From assembly GCA_022494885.1 (NCBI GenBank), contig JAGVSM010001400.1:1-64000 (forward strand): DNA of 64,000 nt. The letters run 5' to 3'. Shown here one piece after another: positions 1 through 15,300 of this stretch. Position numbers and translations under genes: made by a program. The stretch's first letter is position 1. Each line of letters starts with the position of its first letter. The notes below the pieces were generated by a model. That model ran no database searches. It saw nothing but the letters and a program-made list of their open reading frames with translations, and was not told the origin of the DNA. The DNA is from Micrasema longulum. Taxonomy: Eukaryota > Arthropoda > Insecta > Trichoptera > Brachycentridae.

Positions 1-21
1 CGCGCGGCGCCGCGCGGTCAT
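1..21 (-). CDS. Possible next exon of the same gene, cut by the window edge
   Basis: On the minus strand AAGTTCAG is followed by ATGACCGCG and a run of G and C, open in phase 0 (MTARRRA), which would continue exon 6. The GC jump resembles exon 3. Only 21 bases are visible, and positions 1-16 form a perfect palindrome, so this is a weak call. Confidence 0.3.
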
Positions 22-352
22 CTGAACTTAGGTTAATGTCGTTTTATAATATTTAAAGCTTGACCAACTTTATTAGATTTAATTATGTTTCCAATAAATG
101 TTTCAGTGTCTTTTTTTTCGTTTTTTCAATAAGCTGGTTTGTTTAGATATTTTAAAAAATGACAGTAAAATTAAAGGCACATTGATTTCTAAAACAATTT
201 TTTGCACAAGGTTTTAAAATCTGGTGTTGATGAATAATTTTAAAATACAAACGGTAATATAAAAATCTTAGGCAGAAATGTTATTATATTTTAGGACAAG
301 ATTTAAAAAAAATAAATAAATTCAGATATTTTATTGGAATAAACTACTTTAC
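22..352. other. AT-rich sequence, no gene seen
   Basis: Intron or 3' flank of the minus-strand gene. It contains AATAAA on the minus strand near 330, which would be the poly(A) signal if exon 6 is terminal. Nothing else is recognisable. Confidence 0.5.
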
Positions 353-3300
353 CACTCTTTGTCGCTGTTGCGTTTTGACCTGTTCGGTAAGGGCCCGTAA
401 ATATTCAGCATCTCTAGTCCGTCGCCTAAAAAAAAAACATTTTTTTGAATCATAATAAGTGTCAACCAAGCTGATCTTAAATTATTGCGAATTATGTTTT
501 TCCAACTGAATGGTACCAAAACAATAAGAAAAACGCAGCAACCATGTAAAAATACATACAATGTATCTAAACAATAATCAGTTGCCCGTTTTAAATTTCC
601 AATACTTTCATACTTTAAATAATAGATTTAAGCCAAAACTGCCAATGAAAATCCATGAATTTGTTTGAATGTAAGTCTTCATAATAATCTTGTTTAACGG
701 AGACAGGTTCCATAGTATACTAAGGAACATTCTTACTATTTAGACATTTGTTGGGATAGTCCAGTCTCATATGAATATTATATGAGAATAGAACACTAGA
801 GTACAATATACCAAAAATGTATAATATGCTCCTATTAAATATTAAAAATCAAAAAAACTTATCTGGCTCAAGAGAAAGACGTCTACTGAGAATTTGGCTT
901 TTAGAACGTGTTTTTTTATATTAAAGTTTTATTGTGTTTTTCTTTTTTATTTGGACAATTTTTTATATTTGATGTACATATTTTTATTTTTTTCCATATT
1001 AATAAGAGTTTTTATATGTTTATAAAATTTAAGAGATAAGATTATGTATATATATTAAAACTCAACTATAAGCACTTGCTGACGAACTGCATTTTATGCA
1101 GTTCAGTAGCACTTGATAATTTATATCTTAATTTTTGTATGCTTTTGATAAATAAATAAATAAAATAAAAATTTGAAATAATAATCGATTGGGGAACTCA
1201 GAATCAACAAAATTTTAGTATTTCCGAATGTTATGTTTTGTCATATACAAGGGCATTAAAAACTATTTTTGTGCGGTACTGTATAGGAGTGCGTTCTCTT
1301 AACCGAATTGTCACAGTCAAAGACCGGGGAGTTATGTTTGATGTCAAACTAAAATGCCATACTCACATAGGCACTGTCTCTGACAGTGTGCGCAAGATGT
1401 TGGGATTTTTTCTCTGAACAGCTAAGGTGTTCTTGAATACTCGTATTCTTAGGCTTCTTTATAACTCATTGGTGCGAAGCAGACTTGAATGTGGATCTCT
1501 GATCTGGGCGCTCCACGAATTGAAGTACTCTGTAATGCTAGAGATGATTCAGAAGAAATTTCTGAGGTATCTTTACTTAAGGTAGTGCGGATACTATCCA
1601 TGGTTGTACCCATCTCATTTCATACTGGGAATGCTTGGCTACAAGAGTTTGGAGAAAAGAAGAAGTGCATACTTGCTCATGTATTTTTTCAGATTAATCC
1701 GTGGAATTACGATCAACATAGGTGTAATGGAGAGTATTGTTGTTTATGTTCCTAATGACTACCTTAGACAGAGGCAGCTTCAGTTGTTTTATCTTCCTGC
1801 TTGCAGAACCAACCTGCTGATGGTAATGCCAGTAGGAAGAGCAATGTCTTTACTCAACCGTATCTCTTCGGATATCGACCTCTTTTAAATTAGTGAAAAA
1901 ATTTCAGAGAGGATAGAATCCCTGTTATTAAATTGTTGGGTATTTTTATTTTACCATTTTTGTATATTTAAATTTAAGCATAATTTTTTTGTGTTATGTA
2001 TGCTTGAAACATTTTTGTAATTCAATTCAATTCATTTATTTTTAAATGAAACATTTACATTACAAACATATATTCAATACGTACATATTATAAAAAAGAA
2101 AAAAATACATGAATGAGACTCATGTCAATGTAGTAGGAGAATCCTGCTCCGGAAAACCCCTTCAGATACATGGAATGGATCAATATCCAGAGCGATGTTG
2201 TTTAGCATAGCGGAAGCCCTTCCAACAGGCATAACCTGGGCAGGTTGGTCCTGAATATCGGAATATGAAACAATCTATGCTGACGCTGTCTTAGGTAATT
2301 ATCAGGAACATACAAACCAATGCTCATCATAATTTCAGAATTATCGATCATACTGCGCAACAATCGATAAAAATGTGTAGTCAAATACACATTCCTTCTA
2401 GTCTCTAAACTGTTTTAGCCAAGCATACCCTGGAGAGACTCGGTCGGGTAGAGCCACGGATAATACCCGCACTCTCTCATGTAGAGATATCTTAGAAACT
2501 TCTTTTGGGTTTTCTCTTTCATAAGAGAGTACTTCAATTCATGTGGCCCCCAAATCATCGAGCCACTCTTGAGTCTTTTTCTCACCAAGGAGTTATAAAG
2601 AGTTCTCAGTGCACGAGTATTTTTGAAAACCCTGGCAGTACTCAGAACAAATTTTAATTTACATAAACGAATAAAATAAAGAAATTGAATAGAAATATAA
2701 CGTAGAGAGTTTACCTCGGTTGTGTGGATGAAGGAGGCAATCTCCCTCGTCCTCTCAACAAGGGGACCAGCTCGACTCCCCCTGTTAGCTCCATCAACTG
2801 CCTCGTAGGGGTGCCACCAGCTCTTCCTCCCCTCGGAGACGCTACATAACTCCTCGGAAATACATCGCAACTCACTCCTCTCCTCCGCCTACTAGTATCT
2901 TCCTTCAGCAAGCATGTTTCAGAACATTTGAACTTGCATGTGCATTTGGCTGAAGACGTCTGGTAATTTTGATCTTTGTTAAATTTTCGAGTTCCGTTTG
3001 CATTTTTTAACGCGGCTTCATTTTTGTGGCTGGAATAATCAAATTTAGGCAAACTATCGTCAATATAATAGTTGGATTTTGATAATTTCATGCTGGGGAC
3101 TTTTCTAGAATATATGTTTTCTTTGTCAATATTTGAGAATCTGCGTGTATTTTGAAACACTGTGTCTGTGTATTCCCTAATGTCTCTCTTAGGATGTTGG
3201 TGCTGGAGATGATCGGGGATTTTGTGGTTTAATGGTGGAAATTCGGAGGATTTTCCAGCCGTCCATCCCTGAAAATAAAAACGTTTTAATTATTGGAAAA

Positions 3301-6300
3301 AGTTTTGTTCAATACTTAGTCTTTATTGAGATCCCAGATACCTAAGTTGAGTCTAAATTTGAAATGGCGTAATCTGCCGATCTAAAAGTAATTATATTTT
3401 AGTTACATAAAACTTGTAAGCATATTTTAAAACAGAAACACCTTTGACAAATTTTGTTTTTATCTATTTTATGTTTTTTATTATTGCGCGATTAAAAAAA
3501 AACATTCGTTTTAAAATGTCAAAATCGTATGATTTCCTAATTTTGCGTTCGTTTTACCCGACTACAGCCTTAATGTGGCACCTGAGCTTGACGGCTTTTA
3601 CAAATTTCAGCGATATTAGGTTTTATACTTAAAACTGTTCTTAAAAGTGACAACTTCTGACGATTTTCGTCTTCTCCAAGCGGATATATCAAATATATCT
3701 GAATGGGGAAGGCGAAACAAACTTGGGTTTAATGTTTCCAAGTGTTCGGTCACGTTCTTCACTAGGGCCCAAAAAACTCTTTTTTTTTCGCTACAAAATG
3801 AATGTCCAGAATCTGATACGAACATCGAATGTTAAGGATCTGGGCGTTAGATTTGTGAGCACTCTGACATTTCATGAACACATAGAGACAATCAGTGGTA
3901 ATGCATTGAAGATGTTAGGATTTGTTCTGCGTACTGCCAGGGTTTCCGAAAATACCCGCGTACTGAGAACTCTTTACAACTCCTTGGTGCGAAGTAGACG
4001 CGAGAGTGGCTCGATGATTTGGGGGCCACATGAACTGAAGTACTCTCTTATGATAGAGAAAATCCAAAAGAAGTCTCTGAGATATCTCTACATGAGAGAC
4101 CGACCGAGTTTCTCCAGGGTATGCTTGGCTACAACAGTTTAGAGACTAGAAGGAATGTGTATTTGATTACACATTTTTATCGATTGTTGCGCGGTATAAT
4201 CGATAATTCTAAAATTATGATGAGCATTGGTTTGTGTGTTCCTGATAATTACCTAAGACAGCGTCAGCATAGATTGTTTCATATTCCGATATTCAGGACC
4301 AACCTGCCTATGGGTATGCCTGTTGGAAGGGCTACCGCTATGCTGAACAACATCGCTCTGGATATTGATGTGTTCCATGTATCCGAAGGGGTTTTCCGGA
4401 GCAGGATTCTTCTACTACTTTGACATGAGTCTCTTTCGTGTATTTTTTTTTCTTTTTTATAATATGTACGTATTGAATATATTTTTGTAATGTATATGTT
4501 ATATTTAAAATAAATGAATTGAATTGAATTATATTTAATAAAGCTACTCTCATTTCTTCATCCAAATTCCTAAGTTTTTTGCGGTTCTTCGTTTTAATCT
4601 CGGTTAATGTCGAAAAACCTAACTCACACAAATATTAGGTCGAATACTGTTATATTTAAAAACAGCATCAAAATAAATATACAAAAGATTATTCAGTCAC
4701 AGGATCTGTCTATTAGCTATATAAACGCAAGCAAGGGGAATCCCCAGCGTGGAAGAGCTAGTAACTAGTAACCGAGCAACGATTCTCGATAGAGTACTTG
4801 ACCACTGGTGCTGTTGTGAGGTGAGCCCTCACAACTTCACTTTGCAAGGGTGCTGCCATCTAGCCATTATATCTGCAACTCAAATCGCACAGTAAGTGAG
4901 TCAACATTAAATTGTGTATTTATAAAGTATCATAATTTCGCGGAGCACCGGTTAAGAAATAGGGCTTTTGATATTACCATATTAAAGCAGAGATTTGCCC
5001 TGAATTCTATATTCTTTTCTCTTAAATAATCTCCATCTCTCTTGTAATATGCTAAGCTTTTTTGTAGGCAATAGGTTGTTCTATCTTATTAATAAACTTC
5101 ATATTATTTAAATAATTTTCAATGTACTAATATAAATCTAATAAATCAAATGAATTGTTTCATGAGTAAACGATAAAATTAGGAAACAGACGAATTGTGG
5201 AAAGCGACTAAAAAAACACACCATAGAATGGAAAAAATTCTTTCCTATATCCCTGGGATGTCGCCAAGGATTTCCACCGGGTCCCATCTCTCCCCAGGGT
5301 CCGTGAGATAATAACTAGAATAAAATTGGTTGAACCTTTAACAGTGTTATGTAATATTGACCATGATTGATCATGGTGTACTTATGAAGAATAAGCCTAT
5401 TCTTGTTAGCTATGTTTAAGACTTGTATGATATTGAGAAATCGGGGTGATAAAACAGGATTACATGGTACGCAGTCTTGTAACATGACATTATTTGGAAA
5501 GATTTTTAGTCAATTAATTTACCAAGAAAAAAAGACAACGTCCAACTGAGCGTACAGTCAATTAACCATAATCAAGTATTGAATATTATGCACTAAATAT
5601 AATTAAATATTTGTTTATAACCACTTACCGACTTTTCTATGTCTACCGGTTTCAAGACGTACCCGTCTCTTCTTCAGAACACTAATAAAACCAACATGCA
5701 CCCACTATATCCTTCACCATAGTTGTGGCACAAAACTATAAAACCAACATGCCATACTTTTTAGTAAGCAACCCTTACAAGCACTGTTTAGGTTATCAAA
5801 ATATTTTATACTATGGGAGAAGTGGTTGTAAAAAGAGGGAGGGGAAGAAGGGAGGGGTGTGAGTTTTTAATTAAAGGATGGAGTGTATGGGGTGCATCTG
5901 AGGATTTTTCAAATGTAACAAATTAAGATTCTTTAAATTTCGGTATGAGGTTGTGTGTAAGAATTGATAAAAGTAAAGACTAAGCAAATATTTGATTTTA
6001 TACTAAATTGTTCGTTTTTTAAAATGTTTTGCTTCGTCTCGAAACGTCTCGAAACCGGTAGACATAGAAAAGTTGGTGAGTGGTTATATACAAATATTTG
6101 ATCACATGTAGTAAAATGTTTGAGCACTTTATTTATTTTATTTATGACACTTAGTTTTTTTACATTTTGTTTAAAGAAACATCACATAGAGTAGCCAGAA
6201 GAAACGATTTGCAGGAAATAAATTATGTAGGTAAGTTTAACACATCTATGTTTTAAACATAAAGAACCAAAAAAGAAAGAATTTTAGATTATACCAATTC

Positions 6301-9300
6301 CAGAAATGTAATATGTATAAGCAATAAGATTAATTCAGCATTAAAATATCAGTTAGTTCACTTCACCTCAATAGGTTAATATTATCCAAGCAACGAAAAA
6401 AATGAAGTAACCATAAAAAAGCAAGTAATGACTTAAGTTATATTAAAAAATGGCTAGACGAAAACTTGTTGACTTTAAATTCGGATAAAACAAAGTTCAT
6501 ACGTTTTAGTGCAACTTCCGCCGGGCAACCTAATGAAATTCACGAACTTCAACTACATAATTGTTCAGTGATGGTAAATTGCAACTGCAAAAAACTAAGT
6601 AGTGTTCAAAGGATAAAATATCTTGGAATAATTATAGACCAGTATTTGAGATGGAATGAACAAATTGAAACTATAAATACAAAAATTAAGCGCAATAATA
6701 CATTTTTTCATCCCACTTAGAAATATACTTAAAGTCCCGGACTTGAAACACCTATACCATGCACTGGCAAATTCTGTGTTGACTTACGCTCTAATTGGTT
6801 GGGGAGCTTGCACAAAACCGCCCTTGAACCTGTAGCAATTGCACAGAAATCTTTAATCCGAGTCATCTTAAAAAAAACATTTCGCTATCCAAGTGACTTG
6901 TTCTTCAAAGAATTCAGAGTACTGAATATTATTCAACAGTATATATTGAGAACGGTAGTGGTTACACACATAAAGAGAGACATTTACCCAAGCGTCAACC
7001 ACAACCATAACACAGGATACTCTAATAGGGATCTGATACTAAGTGAAGGGGTCAACACTGTTCTGGCATCGAGACAACACTATAACGTAGGCAAAAAGGT
7101 CCATAACCTTTTGCCAGAATCGTGGAAAGACGGGAGTGTTGTCAAGTTACGGAAGGTGTTGACCTCGCTCTTTCATGACATTGGTCGTAGGGAGTCAGAA
7201 AAGCTGATGCATGCCACGGATTGGAGAACCTTACTGGATGTCAAAAATAAAATATAAAAAATAAAGAATAATTTAAAAAATATATATTTATGGATGACAA
7301 CCATGAAGTTTCGCATAAATAAATTGTCTATGTTTTTATGAATGTATGTATGTGTATGCGCATGGGTGTATGTACGTGTGTATGTATGTACATGTGTATA
7401 TATGTGTATATTTATATATATATGTGTGTATATATGTGTATGTCTGTATGTATATGAATCAAAATGTGTATCTGAATAAGTTTATATTTTGTTTGTCTGT
7501 GCTCTATATTAATTTGTTAAGTATTATAATATATTAAAATGTAATTGCCTAGCTTGGAACGGGGTATGTACCCTTGTTAGCTGGGCAAAGTGAATATGGA
7601 ATTGTATTTTGATAAAGAGTGTGAATAAATAAATAAAAATAAAAAAATAATAAAAAAAAACTCCCATCTGAAAAATCATTTTAAATTTGTGTTTCATAAT
7701 GAAAAAGTATTACTTACCAACTTTCGGTCAACTTCTAAGTTTTTTTTCGCTTCCTCTTCTTTTATTAATCGTTTGTAATTTATAATATCATCTAAAAACA
7801 AATTTTGATTGTTATTGAGCTCAGCACATTTTTGAAAAATACAACAATTTAAAAATCATTTAGAAATTCAATTCATAATAAAAATAAATACAAACATCAA
7901 AATAATTCAAATTTCTTTTAGTCCACTCCTGTCTAGTTTTAAAGATCGTATCCATCTCACATTATGTTTCCCATCCTTACAAAGCAAAAATACTTGAATA
8001 ATTAGCTCCATACGCAGCATAATATTTAAGCATTGATAAAATAAAATAGTATTTAAACATAGATAAAATAATAATTATACCTTGTTAAAGAGGCTTGTAT
8101 ACCTTTTAAACCGGTCGGTAGAAAATATAAAAAATCAGTGGTTAAAAACAAAGTTGTTTTATTTATTCTATCAGTTATAAACGTTTATATTTTACGTTTA
8201 ATTTGATAATATTTACCGAGGCATTTTCTATACTGGACTTGGTCTTGGACCGGAGTCCTCCAGCGCAAGAGGTTTTCAACTGTGGCCCGCGCCCCCGGGT
8301 GGTAGCACAACTGCGGGTCGCGGCCCCTGATGCGCCCCCCGCTCCGCCCCCTCACCCTGCGCCGCTCTATGGTGCTTTTCTCAGGAAACTGATACCTTTG
8401 GAACTATAAAATTAACACTTCATTAAAACGTCACAATCCAAGAATTTTGATTTTGATTAAACAAATTGGATATTTGAACCAGAAGAGACACAGAACCAAC
8501 ACTCCGTGCCTGAGCTAAAATCGTTCTTCGTAATACAGTTATGTGTGTGAAATAGAACCAGAGCCCTGGACGAGTGGCAATTCTCGGATGAAAATTTTGA
8601 AAAAGGTAATCGAGTGGAGACTAGACCTGTGTTCTGACTATGGTTAGTGCGTTCGCCTACTATGCCTGAGATCCTATGTTCGATTCCCAGAAAGCTGATT
8701 TGTTGCGGATTAAAGTTACATTGTAATAACACGGGTTTACCGATCAAAGGTTCGAGGTTTGAACCTCCTTCGAGCACAATTTGTTTTCCATTTTATAAAG
8801 TAGATACATATTTACGTCTAAAAGAAAATGCCGTCAAAACCGAAATGTTTGGGTAATCATATCTATGCAAATATTTATTTAAAAAAATTAAAAATAATTT
8901 CATTTATAAAATACGCTGATTCTCATGAAGAAGTTCAGCCCCACTGGAAATTGGGTACAAAAATATATTCTTACGCGCGGTAAAAATTATTTCATTTAAT
9001 TATACTGCGAAGTTTCATGAAAATGTTTGAAAAAAAAAAAGAAATACTTTGCATCACGTCATTAATTCTTCCGAATTATCACGGTAAGTCAACTGACGAA
9101 TCGGCAGAACTCATCGAGAAGATGGGGAAGAAAACTTGAGACGTCACACGGGCTACGTCAGTGTAGCCAACAACGAAACAAACAGTGATATAGAAGGCGC
9201 AGAGACTAATGAAAGCAAATGAAGAAGTTCAGCCCTACGGGATATTAGATACAAAAAAATATTCTTACTAGCGGTAAAAATTAGAGCATAAAATTGTTTG

Positions 9301-12300
9301 GCTAAGTTTCTTGAAAATGTTTTTTTCATTTAATTAAAAAGTACACATGAATACAAATTGGGATTCATAAACAAGGAGTACATCTAATAAATACAAAAAC
9401 CTCACCAAGCCACTTTTTGTGACTTGTTATAAATATTAATCCTACTTTAAATAAAAATCTTTACATAAACAATTACAGTCAAAATAAGGAGCAGTAGTTT
9501 AACTGTATCAGCTCAATCAAAAATAAGTCAAACAAATACTTTTATCGATACATAAAAGATACAGTATACAAATAAATCAAATTTGAACACATTATTTATA
9601 GACAATTAATATAAAAACTCTTGATTAAGAACCCAATTCCTAATTTTATTATTGTTACATTTATTATTTAATCTAAGGTATGAAAACAATTATAAAAATG
9701 ATTTTAATAAAAACGGACTTCTTCGCATGACGTCACTAGTTCTTCTGATTTAACCAATTACAAGAGAGTTGAGATAGATTTCCGGCTTACGGTAAGTCAA
9801 CTGACCAACTAGCAGAACTCATCGAGAAGAAGGGGAAGAGAACTTGAGGCGTCACACGCGAAGCAATTAAAAAAAAATTTTTTTTTTTAAATCACAGATA
9901 ATAAAATACATATAAAAAAAATGGCTTAGTTTAATAGTCATTTAAAAAATACCAAAAACCACTTAACTTCCTAATATTTTACATTCCTTAGACTGGCGCC
10001 CAAAGCTAAAGCTTACGACTGATTATCTTGTCTTCGGGAAATCAAAAAATGATCCAGAAACGCTGAGATCCAGTGCCATGTGCACTATTACGTGCGGATA
10101 AAAGAACGATGAATTTGTCTTTAATTTAAAATTTATGATGGATTTTTTTTTACTGGCAGAAATCGAACCCGCGATGCCAGTTTCTCAACTGGCCGTCAAT
10201 CCAACTGCGCCACGGTACCTGTCTTATACCAGAAAATGCAATTATGAAGAAACATAAAGGAGTTCTTCGTTGGTTTGGACATATAGAGCGAACAGATGCA
10301 GAAAATACAGATAAAAATATTTACGATGTGTATGTTGATGGATGCAGAAAACGAGGAAAACAGAGAAAGGCATAGCATGACCAAGTACGACAAATGCCTT
10401 ACCTTTCACTTACTGTGTCAAAAACATCCGTGAGTTACGGTGTAGTGTGGTCATTACACATCAATAAATAAGAGTTTTTAAATCGAAAAAATGAAGTATT
10501 CATATTCATATTCAATTGCTTTAATTGTTAATAGTTGTTTATGTCAAAAGTTATAATTGTTTAAATCTAATTGCTCTAAAAAAAACTAAAAAAACATGAG
10601 AAAATCATCAGCTCATGCTCGCAACGCGAACGGAAGAACCACCCCTGACGAAATTCGGGGAACTACTCAATTGGCGCCTGGCAGAAGTACTGGCTTTTGA
10701 AAATTGTCTCTCTTGCTCCCAAATACATCTGTAGTATCAAGAGTGAGACGTTTAGAGTGTGTGAGACAATTGTATATTCGGTTCTCGTTTATGTCATATG
10801 CCGCGACATGCGACACATGGATGGGTAAACTTTTTTTTGTATGGGTAATTTATCTGCGATTTCTGATTAAATGCTTTTTCCTGTTCCTAATGAGTACACA
10901 TTATTTGATTCAAAGATATTATAACCGGTACATAAATGTATAACGGAAGAATACCGAAAATCTTAACCCAGAATTTATCATATTTATCGAGATATTCATG
11001 TTATTAGATGTAATGTGTACTAGGTACACTTACCGGGAGGGAGAGTTAAAAATGGACATATATAAAGTCTGAATAATCAGCGCACGTGCATGAGAAGATG
11101 TCTGTTCTGGTTATATTTCACACATAGAATTGTATTCTTTATCCGTCTGGACACAGAAGTATACAAAGACGCAGTGATATGTCACACTATGGCACGCTAT
11201 CCTCTTTGCCTACCCCGACGGGTAATCGTCGTAATGGTTTGCTTGTTTAATTGCATTAATTTATTACATGACCTTATATAGAATTTTATTATGTGGTCTA
11301 TGAAAAATATTCCGTGATCACAAAACCTTTTTTCTGCCTCGTTTCTCACACCGCAATCGGACTTTAGTGGTACTCTGTTAGCGATATTTATTTTACCGTG
11401 GTTCTTTAAGAGTTAATTTTTATAGCCATTTGTAAAGAATAATTAATATTTGACTATCCATTAGCGAAAGTAAATACTCGTTCAATGATCTCGCATCGCA
11501 GTTTTAAGAAAGAAATCGAAAACCATTAATTAAATTGGACGTTCATTCATCATATTTGAGATTTACTGCAAATTTGTTTTACTATTTACTGAAAGCGGTA
11601 TAAGATTAACTTGCTTATTTATTACACTACTACAAATTTAATTTGCTACACCAACTTAAATCAAACAGACAAAAACGTGTTTTTAGTGGGTTCACTTATA
11701 TTATATCTAAATAACTTTTTGAAATACACAAGATTTAAAAAAAATTATATCCATTGTTTTATCATGGATAATGAAAGGCTTAAAACAGCTTCGACGTCTA
11801 GGGAAACGAAGCTCATGATTGACAGAGCCAATATGCTAAAACCATAAAAAACTCCAAAAATTCAACCAAGAGCAAAATTTTGTTTTGACTCATCCATCTC
11901 TGCGGGCGGTGCCAGTACATCAGAAATTAAAAGACGCATCCTAGTCGCAAAAAAGGCCATGACTCGACTGACCGAAATTTGGCAAAATCGGGAAATCTCG
12001 AAGGAAACTTAAATGTTTATTGTGCGTACGCTTGTTTCCAATATTCTCATATGGCGCAGAAACATGGACAGTTAAAACACGTGAGCTGGAGAGAAAAGAT
12101 GCCTTTAAGGATGCTGAGAAAATTATGGACAGCCAGAAGAACAAATGTCTCCAAACTGGAGGAACTTGACGTAAAAGTTCGCCTATCAGCCATATGCTGC
12201 CAACGTATTATACAGTTCTTTGAATCACGGGCAGTGTGCCGGGACGAAGAAGCAGAGGCAGAGCTGCAGCTCGATGGATCGACCACGTGAAAACAACGTT

Positions 12301-15300
12301 GCGGGTGACCCTATATGGAGCTGTGGAGAGGGCGCAGAGCCGCGAAGGGTGGAAACGCACTGTCAATGGCTGGGGAGAGCAACGATCGCGACCCTTAGAA
12401 CTGAGGAACGATAGAGAAGAAAAGTCTACGGATATCGGGGTGCTGCTTAACGCTTAGTTATCATTTAATTTCATTACGCAATTATTCCCTTAAAATGCTT
12501 CAATTTTTTAATAGAAATCTATTTAATAAAAAATAATATTCAGGTTTTGAAAACATTGTATAATTCCTTGGTAAGAAGTCGCTTGAAATTTAATTCCATC
12601 ATTTGGTCACCAAATGCGCCAAAGGGATGGAGGAAAAAATATTCAACAATGTTTGAGTATGTCCAAATGCTTGCATACTGGCTGGATTGCCTCCCTAGGT
12701 AGTTATTCATATTTAAATTTATTTCAACAGAGAGGGAAAACATTTTTGAAAAGGGAATATGGAAGTCTAGGCATTTACAGGGCTTATGACCTGTCATTGG
12801 CTGGTTTAAGTGGCCACTTTATACACTGTGTAACATTCACCATTCTGCCCGTGTTTCAACATCCACATTTCCTCAACTCTTGCATCTGTTGACTTTTGTG
12901 AAATAAAGGAGCTGGAACCTTTATTATGCGGGTGAGAGACCCGGCTGAACCAAATCAATAACTAGGCAACGCCTGAAAACAATTTTCCAATTTTTATACT
13001 TCTTCTTTTACCAGGTAGGTGATTCAATAATGTTTGAGTATGTTCAAATGCTTGCAGACTGGCTGTCCCTAGGGAGTTATTCATATTTAAATTTATTTCT
13101 ACATTTTAAATTTTATAGTGAGTAAAAATGATAAATTGAAGCCATGCATTTCTAAACGGTCTTTTCTTTCCCGAAATCAATAAGATTTAAAAACTAAAAT
13201 AGTGGGACGGAGAAATCGTTGTAACCTAAAAAAAAACTTTGCTTATGTGAGCGTGGCCGAACGTTTTTAATTAAAATATTCTAGTGTGCCAGCTTGCACA
13301 AATGAAATTTATATGTTTACTCGATTCACCAACAGGCACATATACATTGACATATGGTTATTAAACATTCAAACGCACAGTACTCAAAATATTACTTACG
13401 GCTCACCTGTGCACGTACAGATTTACTATATATATTTAAATATGAATACACTTCTTAATAAAAAATTCGTTTCCTACGAATTGATTAAAAAAATATTGAT
13501 AAATTATTTACATGATTTATTTATGAAACAGACGAAATAATTTTATTTTTTTAAACAATGGTCTTTATAAGATAACGCTGTCTGAGCGTGAAATTGTTTT
13601 CATTTATATGATTATACTTGTTTTTCAGGATATATTCCGTCCAGCATAAGATTATGCCTCCGAAGTCCAGTTGGATTAGGGGCGCCTCCCCCAGGCCTTC
13701 CCCAAGGGTTGTAAGTCCTCAGCAAATCAAAAGCCTGAAATAGTTACAAAAGCGAAATAACTATCACACATAAATAGAAGACACAATATAAATATGTTTT
13801 TTTAAGTACTATCGCATGGTACGTGTTTTTTAAATATGATTTATTTTATCACGCCTCTCCTACATAGGTACATATATCTCGGCGGCAATGCAAAGTAATG
13901 CAAGGTAATGCAAAAAAACAAAAATTAAAAAATGTGAAAATGTATTAAAGTAATGGATAATATCTATTTATTTATTTCATTTTATTTGGGATTTTTACAG
14001 CTATTACATAAACAAAATAATTAGAAAAATCTTAACAATACTAAAGCCAATTAAAAAAAATCCACTGTAAATATAATGACACATAATATATAAGAAAAGA
14101 AGTTTGGTAATTGTATTTGTGTGACGTTTGTATTCATGTGTATGTGAATGTGTGTATGCGTGAATGAATGAGGGAGAGGATACATGTGCGTGTGGGAATG
14201 AAAGGGGGAGAGGGTGCGTGTGTATGGGTGCGTAAGTATGAAAATAATATATTTGCTTAAAACTTGTAAATTGTATTAAAAATTGTACAATAAAGAGCTT
14301 AGTAAAAAGTTAGAAACCTTTTTGTTGAAATTCAAATGACGAAATGATATAAATTGTTGTTTTTTTTTTTAAGTATGTTAAATTTCAAAACCGTATTCTG
14401 AAAAAAAAAAGCATTTTATTTTTTAAATTAAACTGATACACATCGAATGAATAATGTGCGACAAGTCCTATACAATACAGTAGGTAACCACAAAATGCAG
14501 TAAATACGAAATAATGACAACAATAAAATAAATATTAATATAATATATCACAAAGTTACATCGTTTGATTTGATTTCATGGATAAGAGTTGTTGTATCAC
14601 ACAGAACCACAGAAAAATATCAATTTATATTATATATAACTTGCATTATATTATGTACCTTCTATGTAGGTACAAATATATGATATTTTTTTATAGCTTA
14701 CCTAAATAAATAAAATCACCATTCGCCACTGCTATAGACATACACCAATATCAGCATATCTTTATCACTTTGTTTTTGTTACATTAAAGTAAGATTATCA
14801 TTCTTAAGCTTCAGGTACCAGTCTAGAGACTATGATATATTCTAGTGTGAAAACACCCTTTTAATTTTTTTTATTGAAATTGAATTAAATTGAAAGTAAA
14901 GAAATATAGATATTCAAACATATGTGCAACAGTGAAAGTTACACAGGGGTTAATCAGCCAATGACAGGTGATTAGCCTTAAACTACTGCCTAACTGCCTA
15001 GACTTCCATATTTCCTTCTGTAAAATTATCTCCGCCTTTGTGTAAACAAATCACAACAAAGATGTAAGCAACTTAATCTTAATAAATCCCAACGGGATGA
15101 AATTCTATTTATGTCTACAGCACTTGGACAAAGTAAAAAAAAAAATATAAAGGTAAAGTGATTAGTATTACGCTTCAGGTGGCAATCTGAAGATTAAGAA
15201 ATATTTCAGTTTAAAACCACTTTTCAAGCAAATAATTATAATTGACCTACACTATTAGGTATTTTTGCATCTAGTGAAGCTACTAGGAACATTTTCTTGC

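Noticed and set aside
7346..7537. Tyr/Val-rich 63-codon frame
   Set aside because: Translation of a TGTATG microsatellite.
8203..8409. Plus-strand 68-codon proline/alanine-rich frame, and a hAT-like end suggested by AACTGCGGGTCGCGGCCCC
   Set aside because: The minus strand gives a spliced, phase-consistent exon over the same bases. The resemblance to transposon ends has no matching second end or target duplication.
11611..11847. 78-codon plus-strand frame ending ERLKTASTSRETKLMIDRAN
   Set aside because: Its end leads into the RTE-like LINE remnant at 11860 and the rest is low-complexity; not a host gene.
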